Assembly: GCF_036518555.1 (NCBI RefSeq) | Contig: NZ_DATDMY010000312.1 | Coordinates: forward strand, 1-32,207 | Reading direction: 5' to 3' | Source: Dokdonella_A sp036518555 | GTDB lineage: Bacteria > Pseudomonadota > Gammaproteobacteria > Xanthomonadales > Rhodanobacteraceae | DNA: 32,207 nucleotides | Shown here: positions 8,217 to 16,226 of the stretch, piece by piece | Layout of the letters: each line of letters starts with the position of its first letter | Numbering within the stretch: position 1 is the stretch's first letter | Made by a program: the position numbers and the translations under genes | The notes under the pieces: generated by a model | The model's input: the letters and a program-made list of their open reading frames with translations, nothing else | Databases searched by the model: none | Told to the model about the DNA's origin: nothing

Positions 8217-8468
8217 CTACGGCACGTCGGGATCGAAGGGTTGCGCGTTCTCCGGCGCCGCCGGATCCAGCAACTGGCTCACGCGCAGCTTGGCCTGGTC
8301 GAGCGCGCCCTGGCAGTTGCGATACAGCGCGATGCCGCGTTCGAACGACTGCAGCGACTCGTCGAGGCTGAGGTCGCCCTGTTCCATGCGCCCGACGAGC
8401 TGTTCAAGTTCGTCGAGGGACTTCTCGAAGTCGGCGACCTGCGAGGTTTCGGCGGCGGGCTTGGGCAT
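8217..8468 (-). CDS. xseB: Exodeoxyribonuclease VII small subunit
   Basis: The 83-residue product is the size of E. coli XseB (80). XseB is a small helical-hairpin subunit; several copies join the large XseA subunit to form exonuclease VII, which digests single-stranded DNA in both directions in repair. The conserved pattern FEKSLDELEQLVGRMEQGDLSLDESLQSFERGIALYRNCQGALDQAKLRV is complete and occupies about residues 14-63; the acidic, proline-rich tail is variable. It starts at ATG 8468, 11 bp after the tilS stop, and so is in the same transcript. xseA is not in this window. The 196 bp between its stop and ispA carry the micro-ORFs. Confidence 0.93.
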   Translation of the reverse strand: MPKPAAETSQVADFEKSLDELEQLVGRMEQGDLSLDESLQSFERGIALYRNCQGALDQAKLRVSQLLDPAAPENAQPFDPDVP

Positions 8469-8479
8469 GGGCGCGAAAA

Positions 8480-9859
8480 CTAGCTCAGCGCGTCGGCAAG
8501 ATCAATCGCGAGGCTGTCGCCGTCGCGTCGGGCGCTCCGTTCTGCCGGCAGCCACTCGAAGCGGGCCTCGAGCGGAGCGAGCAGCGCGGCACCGGCCTCG
8601 CTGAGCCAGACGTCCGCCACCGCGACGAGCGCGCCATCGGCGTCGAACACGAGCGGAAGGCGGCCTCGTTTCCACGGCGGTACGCCGGCTTCCTGGAACA
8701 GGTCGCGCAGTTCCCGCGTGCGTCCGCCGCTCGACAAGCGCAGGCTTTCGCCGCCGCGGCGGAAACGCACCTGCAGCGGCGTCGCGAGCCGAACATCGCC
8801 GCCGGCGGCGCGCAGTCGAAGCACGCCGAGATCGAGCGGCAGCGCGAGCGGGCCGCCGTCGAAATCGCCGATCCATTCGAGCGGCGGGAACTGCAACGGC
8901 GCGAGCGCGTGCAACAGGTCGCGGTAGCGGCGCACTTCGGTCCCGGGCCAGCGCACGCACGGCTGGCGGTCCTCGCCGGCTTCGCCGAGCTGGCGCACGA
9001 GTTCCGCGGCCTGGTAGTGGGTCGGTTCGGGCAGGTCGAGCGCGCGCAGCCAGCGGCGCAGCACCGGATCGCGCAGCGCGGTCGGCAGGGCGAGCCACTC
9101 GCGGAAGTGGAGCGTGGTCGGATCCAGCCCCTGGATGCGCGCGAGCGCGCGCTCGGCTTCGACGTCGATGAATTCGGCCGCGGCACGCGCCCACGACGCG
9201 CTCTGCGCGATGCTGCTTTCGGCCTCGGGCCAGCGCGCGGTGATGCGCGGCAGCACCTGCATGCGCAGGTAATTGCGATCGATCGTCTGGTCGGCGTTGC
9301 TCGGATCGGCGATCCAGCTCAGGCGATGCTGCTCGGCGTACTCGCGCAGTGCCGCGCGCGGCAGCAGCAGCAGCGGCCGCCAGGCGAGGCCGCGGCCGAG
9401 GCGGCGCAGCGGGCGCATCGCGCCGATGCCCTCGGGCCCGGCACCGCGAAGCAGTTTGAGCAGCACCGTTTCGGCTTGGTCGTCGCGATGGTGGGCGAGC
9501 GCGACGATCTCCCCCGGCGTGAGCAGCGTTTCGATCGCCGCATAGCGCGCCCGGCGCGCGCTCGCCTCGAGGCCGAGGCCGGGGCTGCGCACGACGTCCA
9601 CCACGCGTACCACGAGTTCGACGCCCAGCGCGTCCGCGAACTCGCGGCAGCGGCGCGCCCATGCCTCGCTGTCCTCGTTCAGACCGTGGTCGACGTGCAC
9701 CGCGCGCAGGCCGCGCGCACGCACCGCCGCGGATTGCGCCAGCGCATGCAGCAGCACCATCGAGTCGAGCCCGCCGCTGAAGGCCGCGAGGATCGGCGTC
9801 TGCGGCAGCTCGGCAAGCGCCGATTCGAGGAGGTCGCGGATGCGGCGGCTGGGGGTCAT
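8480..9859 (-). CDS. tilS: tRNA(Ile)-lysidine synthase TilS
   Basis: The 459-residue enzyme ligates lysine to C34 of the CAU-anticodon tRNA(Ile) using ATP, changing its reading from AUG to AUA. The N-terminal PP-loop ATP-pyrophosphatase motif SGGLDS is at residues 28-33, VHVDHGLNEDSE follows, and ALAHHRDDQAETVLLKLLRGAG is the second family block. A middle RNA-binding domain and the C-terminal TilS domain (RFRRGGESLRLSSGGRTRELRDLFQEAGVPPWKRGRLPLVFD) are complete. Start at ATG 9859, 16 bp after the tdh stop; it ends 11 bp before xseB. Many Xanthomonadales have accA upstream of tilS; here tdh takes that place. Confidence 0.94.
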   Translation of the reverse strand: MTPSRRIRDLLESALAELPQTPILAAFSGGLDSMVLLHALAQSAAVRARGLRAVHVDHGLNEDSEAWARRCREFADALGVELVVRVVDVVRSPGLGLEASARRARYAAIETLLTPGEIVALAHHRDDQAETVLLKLLRGAGPEGIGAMRPLRRLGRGLAWRPLLLLPRAALREYAEQHRLSWIADPSNADQTIDRNYLRMQVLPRITARWPEAESSIAQSASWARAAAEFIDVEAERALARIQGLDPTTLHFREWLALPTALRDPVLRRWLRALDLPEPTHYQAAELVRQLGEAGEDRQPCVRWPGTEVRRYRDLLHALAPLQFPPLEWIGDFDGGPLALPLDLGVLRLRAAGGDVRLATPLQVRFRRGGESLRLSSGGRTRELRDLFQEAGVPPWKRGRLPLVFDADGALVAVADVWLSEAGAALLAPLEARFEWLPAERSARRDGDSLAIDLADALS

Positions 9860-9875
9860 GCCGGCGATCCCTGCG

Positions 9876-10910
9876 TCAGGCCCAGGAACAGACCACCTTG
9901 CCGCAGTTGCCCGAGTCCATGAGGTCGAAACCCTTCTGGAAATCGTCGATGTGGATCTGGTGCGTGAGGACCTTCTGCAGCGGGAAGCCGGAAAGCACCA
10001 TCTGCGTCATCTTGTACCAGGTCTCGTACATGCGCCGGCCGTAGATGCCGTGCAGGGTAAGGCCCTTGAAGATGACCTTGTCCCAGTCGATGCCCGCGCC
10101 GTTCGGCAGCAGGCCGAGCAGCGCGACCTTGCCGCCGTGGTACATGCAATCGAGCATGTCGCTGAACGCGCGTGGATTGCCGCTCATCTCGAGGGCGACG
10201 TCGAAGCCCTCCATGTGCAGGTCCTTGACGACGTCCTTGAGCGACTGCTTGGACACGTTGACGACCCGCGTCGCGCCCATGTCGGCGGCGAGCTTGAGGC
10301 GGTAGTCGTTGACGTCGGTGACGACGACGTTGCGAGCGCCGATGTGCTTGCAGATGCCGGCGGCGATGATGCCGATCGGCCCCGCGCCCGTGATCAGGAC
10401 GTCTTCGCCGATGACGTCGAATTCCAGCGCGCAGTGCGCCGCGTTGCCGTACGGGTCGAAGAATGCGGCGAGTTCGCTCGGGATCTGGTCGGGGATCGGC
10501 CACAGGTTCGACGAGGGCACGGCGACGAATTCGGCGAACGCGCCGTTGCGATTGACGCCGATGCCGATCGTGTTCGGGCACAGGTGCTGCTTGCCCGCGC
10601 GGCAGTTGCGGCAGACGCCGCAGACGATGTGGCCCTCCGCCGACACGCGCTGGCCAAGGCTGTAGCCGCGCACGCCAGGGCCCATGTCGACGACGCGACC
10701 GACGAATTCGTGGCCGATCACGAGGCCGGGCTTGATCACGCGCTGCGACCATTCGTCCCACTTGTAGATGTGCAGGTCGGTGCCGCAGATCGCGGTCTTC
10801 TCGAGTTTGATCAGCACGTCGTTCGGGCCGATCTCGGGAACCGGGACTTCCTCCATCCAGATGCCGCGCGCGGCCTCGCGCTTGACCAGGGCCTTCATCA
10901 TCTGCGACAT
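9876..10910 (-). CDS. tdh: L-threonine 3-dehydrogenase
   Basis: The 344-residue protein aligns closely from memory with E. coli Tdh (341): a zinc-dependent medium-chain dehydrogenase that oxidises L-threonine to 2-amino-3-ketobutyrate with NAD+. Catalytic C42 (AICGTD) and H67-E68 (IGHEFVG) are present, as are four structural-zinc cysteines C97, C100, C103 and C111. The NAD-binding ITGAGPIGIIAA and the threonine-specific WDEWSQ and KVIFKGLTLHGIYGR segments are intact. ATG 10910 (MSQMMKALVK) is taken as the start; ATG 10901 or 10898 would give the exact E. coli-like N-terminus (MKALVK), and no ribosome-binding site decides. kbl, the usual partner gene, is not adjacent. It heads the run into tilS, xseB and ispA. 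Confidence 0.95.
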   Translation of the reverse strand: MSQMMKALVKREAARGIWMEEVPVPEIGPNDVLIKLEKTAICGTDLHIYKWDEWSQRVIKPGLVIGHEFVGRVVDMGPGVRGYSLGQRVSAEGHIVCGVCRNCRAGKQHLCPNTIGIGVNRNGAFAEFVAVPSSNLWPIPDQIPSELAAFFDPYGNAAHCALEFDVIGEDVLITGAGPIGIIAAGICKHIGARNVVVTDVNDYRLKLAADMGATRVVNVSKQSLKDVVKDLHMEGFDVALEMSGNPRAFSDMLDCMYHGGKVALLGLLPNGAGIDWDKVIFKGLTLHGIYGRRMYETWYKMTQMVLSGFPLQKVLTHQIHIDDFQKGFDLMDSGNCGKVVCSWA

Positions 10911-10947
10911 GGACGTACTCGCTCGGTGCCGGGTGGCGAACCGCGGG

Positions 10948-10976
10948 ATTATACGTCGGGCGCGCTCGCGCGGCGC
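10948..10976 (-). promoter_or_regulatory. Promoter candidate for tdh-tilS-xseB-ispA
   Basis: A perfect TATAAT lies at 10953-10948 (minus strand), about 38 bp before the tdh ATG, in an otherwise very GC-rich gap. With 17-bp spacing the -35 would be GCGCCG, which is poor, so a factor or another spacing may be involved. The predicted 5' leader is about 30 nt. Confidence 0.5.
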
Positions 10977-11121
10977 AGCCCGTCTCGGCCTTGCGCCGGG
11001 ATTCGCTGCAAGGTGACGCCGCACCATGGGCACGCGTGGCCCACGTCGACCGCGGCGGCGCACCGTTCAGGCGACGCCGCATCCCGCACTCGGGCGACGC
11101 ATGCGGTGGCGCCGCGCCCCG

Positions 11122-13521
11122 TCACACGCGCGCGTGCCGCAGGCGCAACGCGTTCGCGACGACCGATACCGACGAGAGGCTCATTGCGGCCGCGGCGATC
11201 ATCGGCGACAGCACGACGCCGAAGAGCGGATACAGCACGCCTGCCGCAAGCGGCACGCCCGCGGCGTTGTAGACGAAGGCGAACGCGAGGTTCTGGCGCA
11301 TGTTCGCGACTGCGGCGCGCGAGATCGCGCGCGCGCGCGCGATGCCGCCGAGGTCGCCGCGCACGAGCGTCACCTGCGCGCTCGAGATCGCCACGTCCGT
11401 TCCACTGCCCATCGCGATGCCGACGTCGGCCGCCGCGAGCGCCGGTGCGTCGTTGACGCCGTCGCCGGCCATCGCGACGCGGCGCCCCTGCCGGCGCAGC
11501 TCCTGCACGAGCGCGACCTTGTCGCGCGGTCGCAGGTCGCCGCGCGCCTCGTCGATACCGAGTCGCCGCGCGACGGCTGCCGCGGTCGCGGCGCCGTCGC
11601 CGCTCGCCATGACGATGCGCACGCCGCTGTCGCGAAGCGCCTGGATCGCCGCCGGCGTCGACGGCTTGATCGGGTCGGCCACTGCGAGCAATCCGGCGAG
11701 GCGGCCGTCGACGACCAGATGCATCACGCTGGCACCGTCCGATCGCAGCGCATCGGCATGCGCCGACAATGCCGAGCCGTCGATGCCCCGTTCGCGCAGG
11801 AGTTCGGTGTTGCCGAGTGCGACATCGCGTGCGCCGATCCTGCCATGCACGCCGACGCCTGCGCTCGATTCGAATTCCTGCGCGGTCTCGAGGCTGAGCG
11901 CCCGCGCACGCGCTTCGGCGACGATGGCCGTCGCGAGCGGATGCTCGCTGCCCTGTTCGAGACTCGCGGCGACGCGCAGCAGCTCGTCGGCCGACCAGCC
12001 CGGCGCCGGCACGGCCTCGCGGAATCGGGGGCGGCCTTCGGTGAGCGTGCCGGTCTTGTCGACGACGAGCGTGTCGATGCGGCGCAGCGTCTCGATCGCT
12101 TCGGCATCGCGGAACAGCACGCCTGCTTGCGCGGCGCGACCGCTGGCGACCATCACCGACATCGGCGTGGCGAGTCCGAGTGCGCACGGACAGGCGATGA
12201 TCAGCACGGACACGGCGTTGAGCACGGCCCAGGTCCACGACGGCGCGGGGCCGAACACGCCCCATGCGACGAACGTCGCGACCGCGACACCGAGCACGGC
12301 GAGCACGAACCAGACCGCGACGCGGTCGGCCATGCGCTGGATCGGCGCACGCGAGCGCTGTGCCTGCGCGACGAGCTGCACGATCTGCGACAGCACGCTG
12401 TCAGCGCCGACGCGCGTTGCGCGCACGACGAGGCTTCCGCTCGTGTTGAGCGTCGCACCGATCACGCTGCTGCCGGGGACCTTCTCCACCGGCAGCGGCT
12501 CGCCGGTCAACATCGATTCGTCGACGGCGGAGCGGCCCTCGACGACCTCGCCGTCGACCGCGACCTTCTCGCCGGGCCGCACCCGCACGCGATCGCCGAC
12601 GACGATGTCCGCGATCGGAACGTCCTCCTCGTCGCCGTCGGCGCGCAGGCGCCGTGCCGTCTTCGGCGCGAGCCCGAGCAAGGCCCTGATTGCCGCGGAT
12701 GTCTGCGAGCGCGCGCGCAGCTCGAGCAGCTGGCCGAGCAGGGTCAGCGACACGATCGTCGCCGCGGCTTCGAAATAGACGCCGACGCGGCCGTGTTCGT
12801 GGAACGACGCCGGAAACAGGTCCGGCGCGAGCAGGGCGACGACGCTGTAGCCCCAGGCGGCGCCGACGCCGATGCCGATCAAGGTCCACATGTTCGGGCT
12901 GCGGTTGCGCAGCGATTGCGCGCATCGCGCGAGCAGCGGCCAGCCGGCCCACAGCACGACCGGCGCGGACAACGCGAACTCGAGTGCGCTGCGCCACGTC
13001 GCCGACGGCAGCAACGCATGGCCACCGCCCATCGCGAGCACGAATGTCGCGAGCGACAGCGGCAGGGTCAGGAAGAAGCGCCGCGAGAAGTCGCGCAGCT
13101 CCGGATCGTCGCCCTCATCGAGGCGCGGCATCTCCGGTTCGAGCGCCATGCCGCAGAGGGGGCAGGTTCCAGGACCGACCTGGCGCACGTCCGGATGCAT
13201 CGGGCACGTATAGATCGCGTCCGTCGACGGCGGCGGCGAAGCGGCAGCGGAACGAGGCGCGGAGAACGACGCGGGGTCGGCGACGAACCGTTCGCGGCAG
13301 CGCGCGGAACAGAAGTGCCATGTCGTCCCGCCGTGCTCGGCATGGTGCGGCGTCGCCGCCGGATCGACCTGCATGCCGCACACGGGATCGCGCACGGTCG
13401 CCGTGCCGGCCGGGGTCGAGTGCCCGGCACAACACGCGTGCTTCGGCGCAGCCGCGCCGGCGCCATGCGAATGCGCGTGCGCGCCGGCCGTCACCGGGGT
13501 TCCGTTCGACGTCGGGTTCAT
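11122..13521 (-). CDS. copA: Cu(I)-exporting P1B-1 type ATPase with YHS and metal-binding N-domains
   Basis: The 799-residue pump uses ATP to export Cu(I) from the cytosol. In order: a His/Cys-rich head (HAHSHG...KHACCAGH, 15-34), a YHS domain (DPVCGM 45-50 to CSARCRERF about 79), a heavy-metal-binding segment (YTCPMHP at 104-110, CPLCGM 120-125), then the ATPase core with TGEP (339-342), membrane motif CPC (444-446), DKTGT (488-492), SEHP (525-528) and GDGVND. The late YN and M-x-x-x-SS signatures of the last two membrane helices are visible (FVYNAAG; AMSLSSVS), which point to Cu(I). A classical GMTCxxC HMA domain is absent. ATG 13521 follows AAGGAG and overlaps the stop of the regulator gene as ATGA. 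Confidence 0.92.
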   Translation of the reverse strand: MNPTSNGTPVTAGAHAHSHGAGAAAPKHACCAGHSTPAGTATVRDPVCGMQVDPAATPHHAEHGGTTWHFCSARCRERFVADPASFSAPRSAAASPPPSTDAIYTCPMHPDVRQVGPGTCPLCGMALEPEMPRLDEGDDPELRDFSRRFFLTLPLSLATFVLAMGGGHALLPSATWRSALEFALSAPVVLWAGWPLLARCAQSLRNRSPNMWTLIGIGVGAAWGYSVVALLAPDLFPASFHEHGRVGVYFEAAATIVSLTLLGQLLELRARSQTSAAIRALLGLAPKTARRLRADGDEEDVPIADIVVGDRVRVRPGEKVAVDGEVVEGRSAVDESMLTGEPLPVEKVPGSSVIGATLNTSGSLVVRATRVGADSVLSQIVQLVAQAQRSRAPIQRMADRVAVWFVLAVLGVAVATFVAWGVFGPAPSWTWAVLNAVSVLIIACPCALGLATPMSVMVASGRAAQAGVLFRDAEAIETLRRIDTLVVDKTGTLTEGRPRFREAVPAPGWSADELLRVAASLEQGSEHPLATAIVAEARARALSLETAQEFESSAGVGVHGRIGARDVALGNTELLRERGIDGSALSAHADALRSDGASVMHLVVDGRLAGLLAVADPIKPSTPAAIQALRDSGVRIVMASGDGAATAAAVARRLGIDEARGDLRPRDKVALVQELRRQGRRVAMAGDGVNDAPALAAADVGIAMGSGTDVAISSAQVTLVRGDLGGIARARAISRAAVANMRQNLAFAFVYNAAGVPLAAGVLYPLFGVVLSPMIAAAAMSLSSVSVVANALRLRHARV

Positions 13522-13943
13522 GGTGTCTCCTTGTCGCCGAGCGCGGCGAGAATCGGGCAACGGTCGAGCGGGCCGTGGCCGGGGCACGCGTCGACGAGCT
13601 TCCTCAGGCCGCGCTGCACGCGGCGTAGCTCCGCGATGCGCCGCTCGACGTCGGCGAGCCGCGCCTCGGCGCGCTGGCGCACGCCCTGCGTACCGTGGCC
13701 GCCGTCGGCGGAGAGGGCGAGCAGGTCGCGGATGTCGTCGAGGCTGAAACCGAGTTCGCGCGCGCGCCGGATGAAGCGAAGCCGCGTCGCGCTCGCGAGA
13801 TCGTAGTGCCTGTAACCGCTCTCGCTGCGCGCCGGCGCGGTCAACAGTCCCTCGCGCTCGTAGTGACGCACCGTATCGATGCCGACGCCGGCGGCTGCGG
13901 CGAGGCGGCCGATGGTGAACGAAGATGGATGGCGGATGTTCAT
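13518..13943 (-). CDS. cueR: MerR-family copper-responsive regulator (CueR-like)
   Basis: The 141-residue protein has the MerR winged helix-turn-helix (FTIGRLAAAAGVGIDTVRHYEREGLL, 9-34), the wing (RSESGYRHYD), a long dimer helix and a C-terminal metal loop with C120 and C129 (ACPGHGPLDRCPI). CueR uses two cysteines in a similar loop with one fewer spacing residue, and lacks the third cysteine used by Zn/Cd sensors; here the equivalent position near residue 85 is T or G, also favouring a monovalent metal. MerR proteins twist an overlong promoter spacer to switch on transcription. It is chosen to start at ATG 13943 (MNIRHPSS), directly after its own MerR-type promoter. It overlaps copA by ATGA, so the two form one unit. 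Cu is inferred from the partner pump. Confidence 0.87.
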   Translation of the reverse strand: MNIRHPSSFTIGRLAAAAGVGIDTVRHYEREGLLTAPARSESGYRHYDLASATRLRFIRRARELGFSLDDIRDLLALSADGGHGTQGVRQRAEARLADVERRIAELRRVQRGLRKLVDACPGHGPLDRCPILAALGDKETP

Positions 13944-13949
13944 GGGTGC

Positions 13950-13981
13950 AGCGTAAACCCTGGACCCGGGTCCGGAGTCAA
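13950..13981 (-). promoter_or_regulatory. MerR-type promoter and operator of cueR-copA
   Basis: On the minus strand, TTGACT (13981-13976) serves as -35 and TTACGC or TACGCT (13956-13950) as -10, with a 19-20 bp spacer that carries the perfect dyad GGACCCGGGTCC (13962-13973). An overlong spacer with a central dyad is the hallmark of MerR-controlled promoters. The -10 ends 6 bp before the ATG at 13943, so the transcript would begin at or next to the start codon. Confidence 0.8.
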
Positions 13982-14098
13982 GCGCCTTCGGCACCCGCAG
14001 GCAAGTGAGAACGGGTCGTCTTGTGCGGCTGCGGCATTGCGCGGACACTAAAGCCCTGTGCCATGCAAGTGGCATAGGGGGGAATCGACGGGGGGTCG

Positions 14099-14638
14099 AT
14101 GGCTATTCTTGATTTTCTGAAGCGTCTTTTCGGCGCGGGCGGCAGCGAGCCGCGTCCGCCACCGCAGCGCCGAGCCGGCCCGCGCCTCAACGCGCGTGGC
14201 GGCATGCGCGTGCTCGTCGTCGACGATTCGACCACGGTCGTGACCCTGCTCGGCCGCATGCTGAGGCAGAACGGCTACGTCGTGCTCGACGCGTTCGATG
14301 CCGAGAAAGGGATCGAACTCGCGCTTGCCGAACGTCCGGACCTCATCTTCCTCGACATCGTGCTCCCGGGCATGAGCGGTTTCGCCGCGCTGCGCCAGCT
14401 GCGTCGCCAGCCCGCGACGCGCGACATCCCGATCATCATGATGAGCGGCAACGAACAGGCGACCGAGCAGTTCTACGCTCAGCGCATCGGTGCCGACGAC
14501 TTCATGAAGAAGCCGTTCTCGCGCTCGGAAGTCTTCATGCGCATCGAGAACCTGCTCGACGTTTCGCTGCTGCCGCGCCGCCACTACATGCACGCGTCGG
14601 CGCAGAACGCGACGTCGGAGTCGTCGACGTTCCCGTGA
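14099..14638 (+). CDS. Single-domain response regulator (PilG/PilH-like)
   Basis: The 179-residue protein is a stand-alone receiver with short tails. A proline/arginine-rich linker (MAILDFLKRLFGAGGSEP..., 1-35) precedes the CheY-like domain: acidic pair D42-D43 (VLVVDDS), phosphoacceptor D86 (IFLDIVLPGMSG), switch S116 (IIMMSGN) and K138 (FMKKPFS). The last 25 residues are polar and rich in serine. No output domain exists, so it should act by protein contact, as twitching-motility and chemotaxis regulators do; DSTTVVTLLGRMLRQNGY recalls PilG/PilH-type proteins, but no pil or che genes are near. It starts at ATG 14099, which follows a G-rich stretch, and is divergent from cueR. Confidence 0.82.
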   Translation: MAILDFLKRLFGAGGSEPRPPPQRRAGPRLNARGGMRVLVVDDSTTVVTLLGRMLRQNGYVVLDAFDAEKGIELALAERPDLIFLDIVLPGMSGFAALRQLRRQPATRDIPIIMMSGNEQATEQFYAQRIGADDFMKKPFSRSEVFMRIENLLDVSLLPRRHYMHASAQNATSESSTFP

Positions 14639-14681
14639 TTCGCGCGCAGGCCGGGCGCGGTGGTGGCACCCTACGCGCGGC

Positions 14682-15641
14682 ATGAATCGAACAGACCGGC
14701 GACCTCGCGCGATCTTTCTCATGGGCCCGACGGCGAGCGGCAAGACCGCGCTCGCCTGCGCGCTCTCGGAACGGTTCGATCTGGAACTCGTGAGCGTCGA
14801 CTCCGCGCTCGTCTATCGCGGCCTCGACATCGGCGCGGCGAAGCCGGACGCGGCCACGCTCGCGCGCCATCCGCACCGGCTCGTCGACATCCGCGACCCG
14901 GCGCAACCGTACTCGGCGGCCGACTTCCGCGCCGATGCGCTGGTCGCGATGGACGAGATCACGCGCTCCGGACGCGTTCCGCTGCTCGTCGGGGGCACCG
15001 GCCTGTACTTCCGCGCGCTCGAACACGGGCTTTCGGCATTGCCGGACGCCCACGCGGGAACGCGCGCCCGACTCGCGCGCGAGGCGGCCGAGATCGGTTG
15101 GGCGGCCATGCACGAGCGACTGCGGCGGCTCGATCCCGTCGCCGCCGAACGGATCGGGGCCGCCGATGCGCAGCGCATCCAGCGCGCGCTCGAAGTGATT
15201 GAATTGAGCGGGCGGCCGCTGTCGGCGCAGCAGGACGGATATCCGCTGCGGCTGCCGTGGCGCGTCCTCAAGCTCGCGCTCGTCCCGGGCGATCGCGCGC
15301 GCCTGCATGCGCGGATCGAGCAGCGGTTCGATGCGATGCTGCGCGAAGGCTTCCTCGACGAGGCGGGGCGCCTGCGCGCGTCCGCAACCTGGGATGCCGA
15401 CCTTCCGGCGATGCGCGCGGTCGGCTATCGCCAGGCGTGGCCCTACCTCGCCGGGGACATCGACGAGGCGACCTTTCGCGACCACGCGATCGCCGCGACG
15501 CGCCAGCTCGCCAAGCGCCAGATCACGTGGTTGCGAAGCGAGCTCGATGCGCGCTGGTTCGATCCCGATGACCGCTCGTTGACCGACGAAGCGCACATGG
15601 CGCTGGCGCTGTTCGGCCTCCGGGAGCGCCTTTTCTCATGA
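14682..15641 (+). CDS. miaA: tRNA dimethylallyltransferase MiaA
   Basis: The 319-residue enzyme transfers the dimethylallyl group of DMAPP to N6 of A37 in tRNAs that read U-starting codons. P-loop GPTASGKT is at residues 15-22, DSALVYRGLDIGAAKP follows (the DSxQ-type substrate motif, here with A in place of the usual Q), and LLVGGTGLYFRAL, QRIQRALEVIELSGRPLS and AVGYRQAWPYLAG are family blocks. The length matches the family (about 310-320). ATG 14682 (MNRTDRRPRAIFLMG) is a natural start 43 bp after the regulator stop. It leads the conserved miaA-hfq-hflX-hflK-hflC cluster. Its substrate DMAPP links it loosely with IspA, encoded earlier in the window. Confidence 0.95.
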   Translation: MNRTDRRPRAIFLMGPTASGKTALACALSERFDLELVSVDSALVYRGLDIGAAKPDAATLARHPHRLVDIRDPAQPYSAADFRADALVAMDEITRSGRVPLLVGGTGLYFRALEHGLSALPDAHAGTRARLAREAAEIGWAAMHERLRRLDPVAAERIGAADAQRIQRALEVIELSGRPLSAQQDGYPLRLPWRVLKLALVPGDRARLHARIEQRFDAMLREGFLDEAGRLRASATWDADLPAMRAVGYRQAWPYLAGDIDEATFRDHAIAATRQLAKRQITWLRSELDARWFDPDDRSLTDEAHMALALFGLRERLFS

Positions 15642-15790
15642 TCTGTGCGCGCCGTCGTTTTCTTTTGCGGGAACAAATCGTTAAGATGCTCGAAACTGAA
15701 TGCGGGTTGAATCGGACGTGACGCGCGGCTGGGGTAGCGGTCACACGGCCTTTTGCCGGTTCGGGGTTCTCGGTGCAGGAGAAGAAGACC

Positions 15791-16072
15791 ATGTCCAAGG
15801 GGCAGTCCTTGCAGGATCCGTTTCTGAACGCGTTGCGCCGCGAGCGCATCCCCGTATCCATCTATCTGGTCAACGGCATCAAGCTGCAGGGCACGGTCGA
15901 ATCGTTCGACCAGTTCGTCGTGCTGCTGCGCAATACGGTGAGCCAGATGGTCTACAAGCATGCGATCTCGACCGTGGTGCCGTCGCGCAACGTGCGCGTC
16001 GGTGGCCCGGACGGGCACGCTGCCCACGCGGCGCCGTCGCCCGAACCGCACGAGGAAGGCGAGGGCGCGTGA
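15791..16072 (+). CDS. hfq: RNA chaperone Hfq
   Basis: The 93-residue protein has the full Sm core almost identical to E. coli Hfq: GQSLQDPFLNALRRERIPVSIYLVNGIKLQGTVESFDQFVVLLRNTVSQMVYKHAISTVVPSR in register, including Q8/D9 and the proximal-face YKH at residues 55-57. It forms hexamers that pair small RNAs with mRNAs. The C-terminal tail is short, with His and Glu (HAAHAAPSPEPHEEGEGA). ATG 15791 is preceded by AGGAGA at 15777-15782. The 149-bp gap after miaA holds a locally AT-rich stretch (about 15657-15690, including TTAAGAT) that may carry an own promoter, but I could not place a convincing -35. Confidence 0.97.
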   Translation: MSKGQSLQDPFLNALRRERIPVSIYLVNGIKLQGTVESFDQFVVLLRNTVSQMVYKHAISTVVPSRNVRVGGPDGHAAHAAPSPEPHEEGEGA

Positions 16073-16226
16073 GCGCCCGGCCTTGAAGCGCGCCGAGCCG
16101 GCCGCATTCACGGACTTCGCCCGGTCGATGCCGCATCGGGGTCGTCCGTCGCTGTCATGACCGGGCGGTTCCGGGCGGGTTGGTGAGCGCAGCCGCGTTC
16201 CCGATCGACCGGTTCGCGTCGTCGGC

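Noticed and set aside
11026..13806. 926-codon plus-strand frame over copA and cueR
   Set aside because: Composition is that of an antisense shadow; the minus-strand frames contain every catalytic motif of a P1B ATPase and a MerR regulator.
14023..14040. Sigma-54 promoter before the single-domain response regulator
   Set aside because: GG and GC are 10 bp apart with TTGC at -12, but the -24 half (CGGCTG) departs from TGGCAC at three of six positions, too weak to call.
15670..15700. Sigma-E-like promoter (GGAAC ... TCGAA) upstream of hfq
   Set aside because: The distance between the two elements is about 3 bp too short for sigma-E, and the second element is a poor match.
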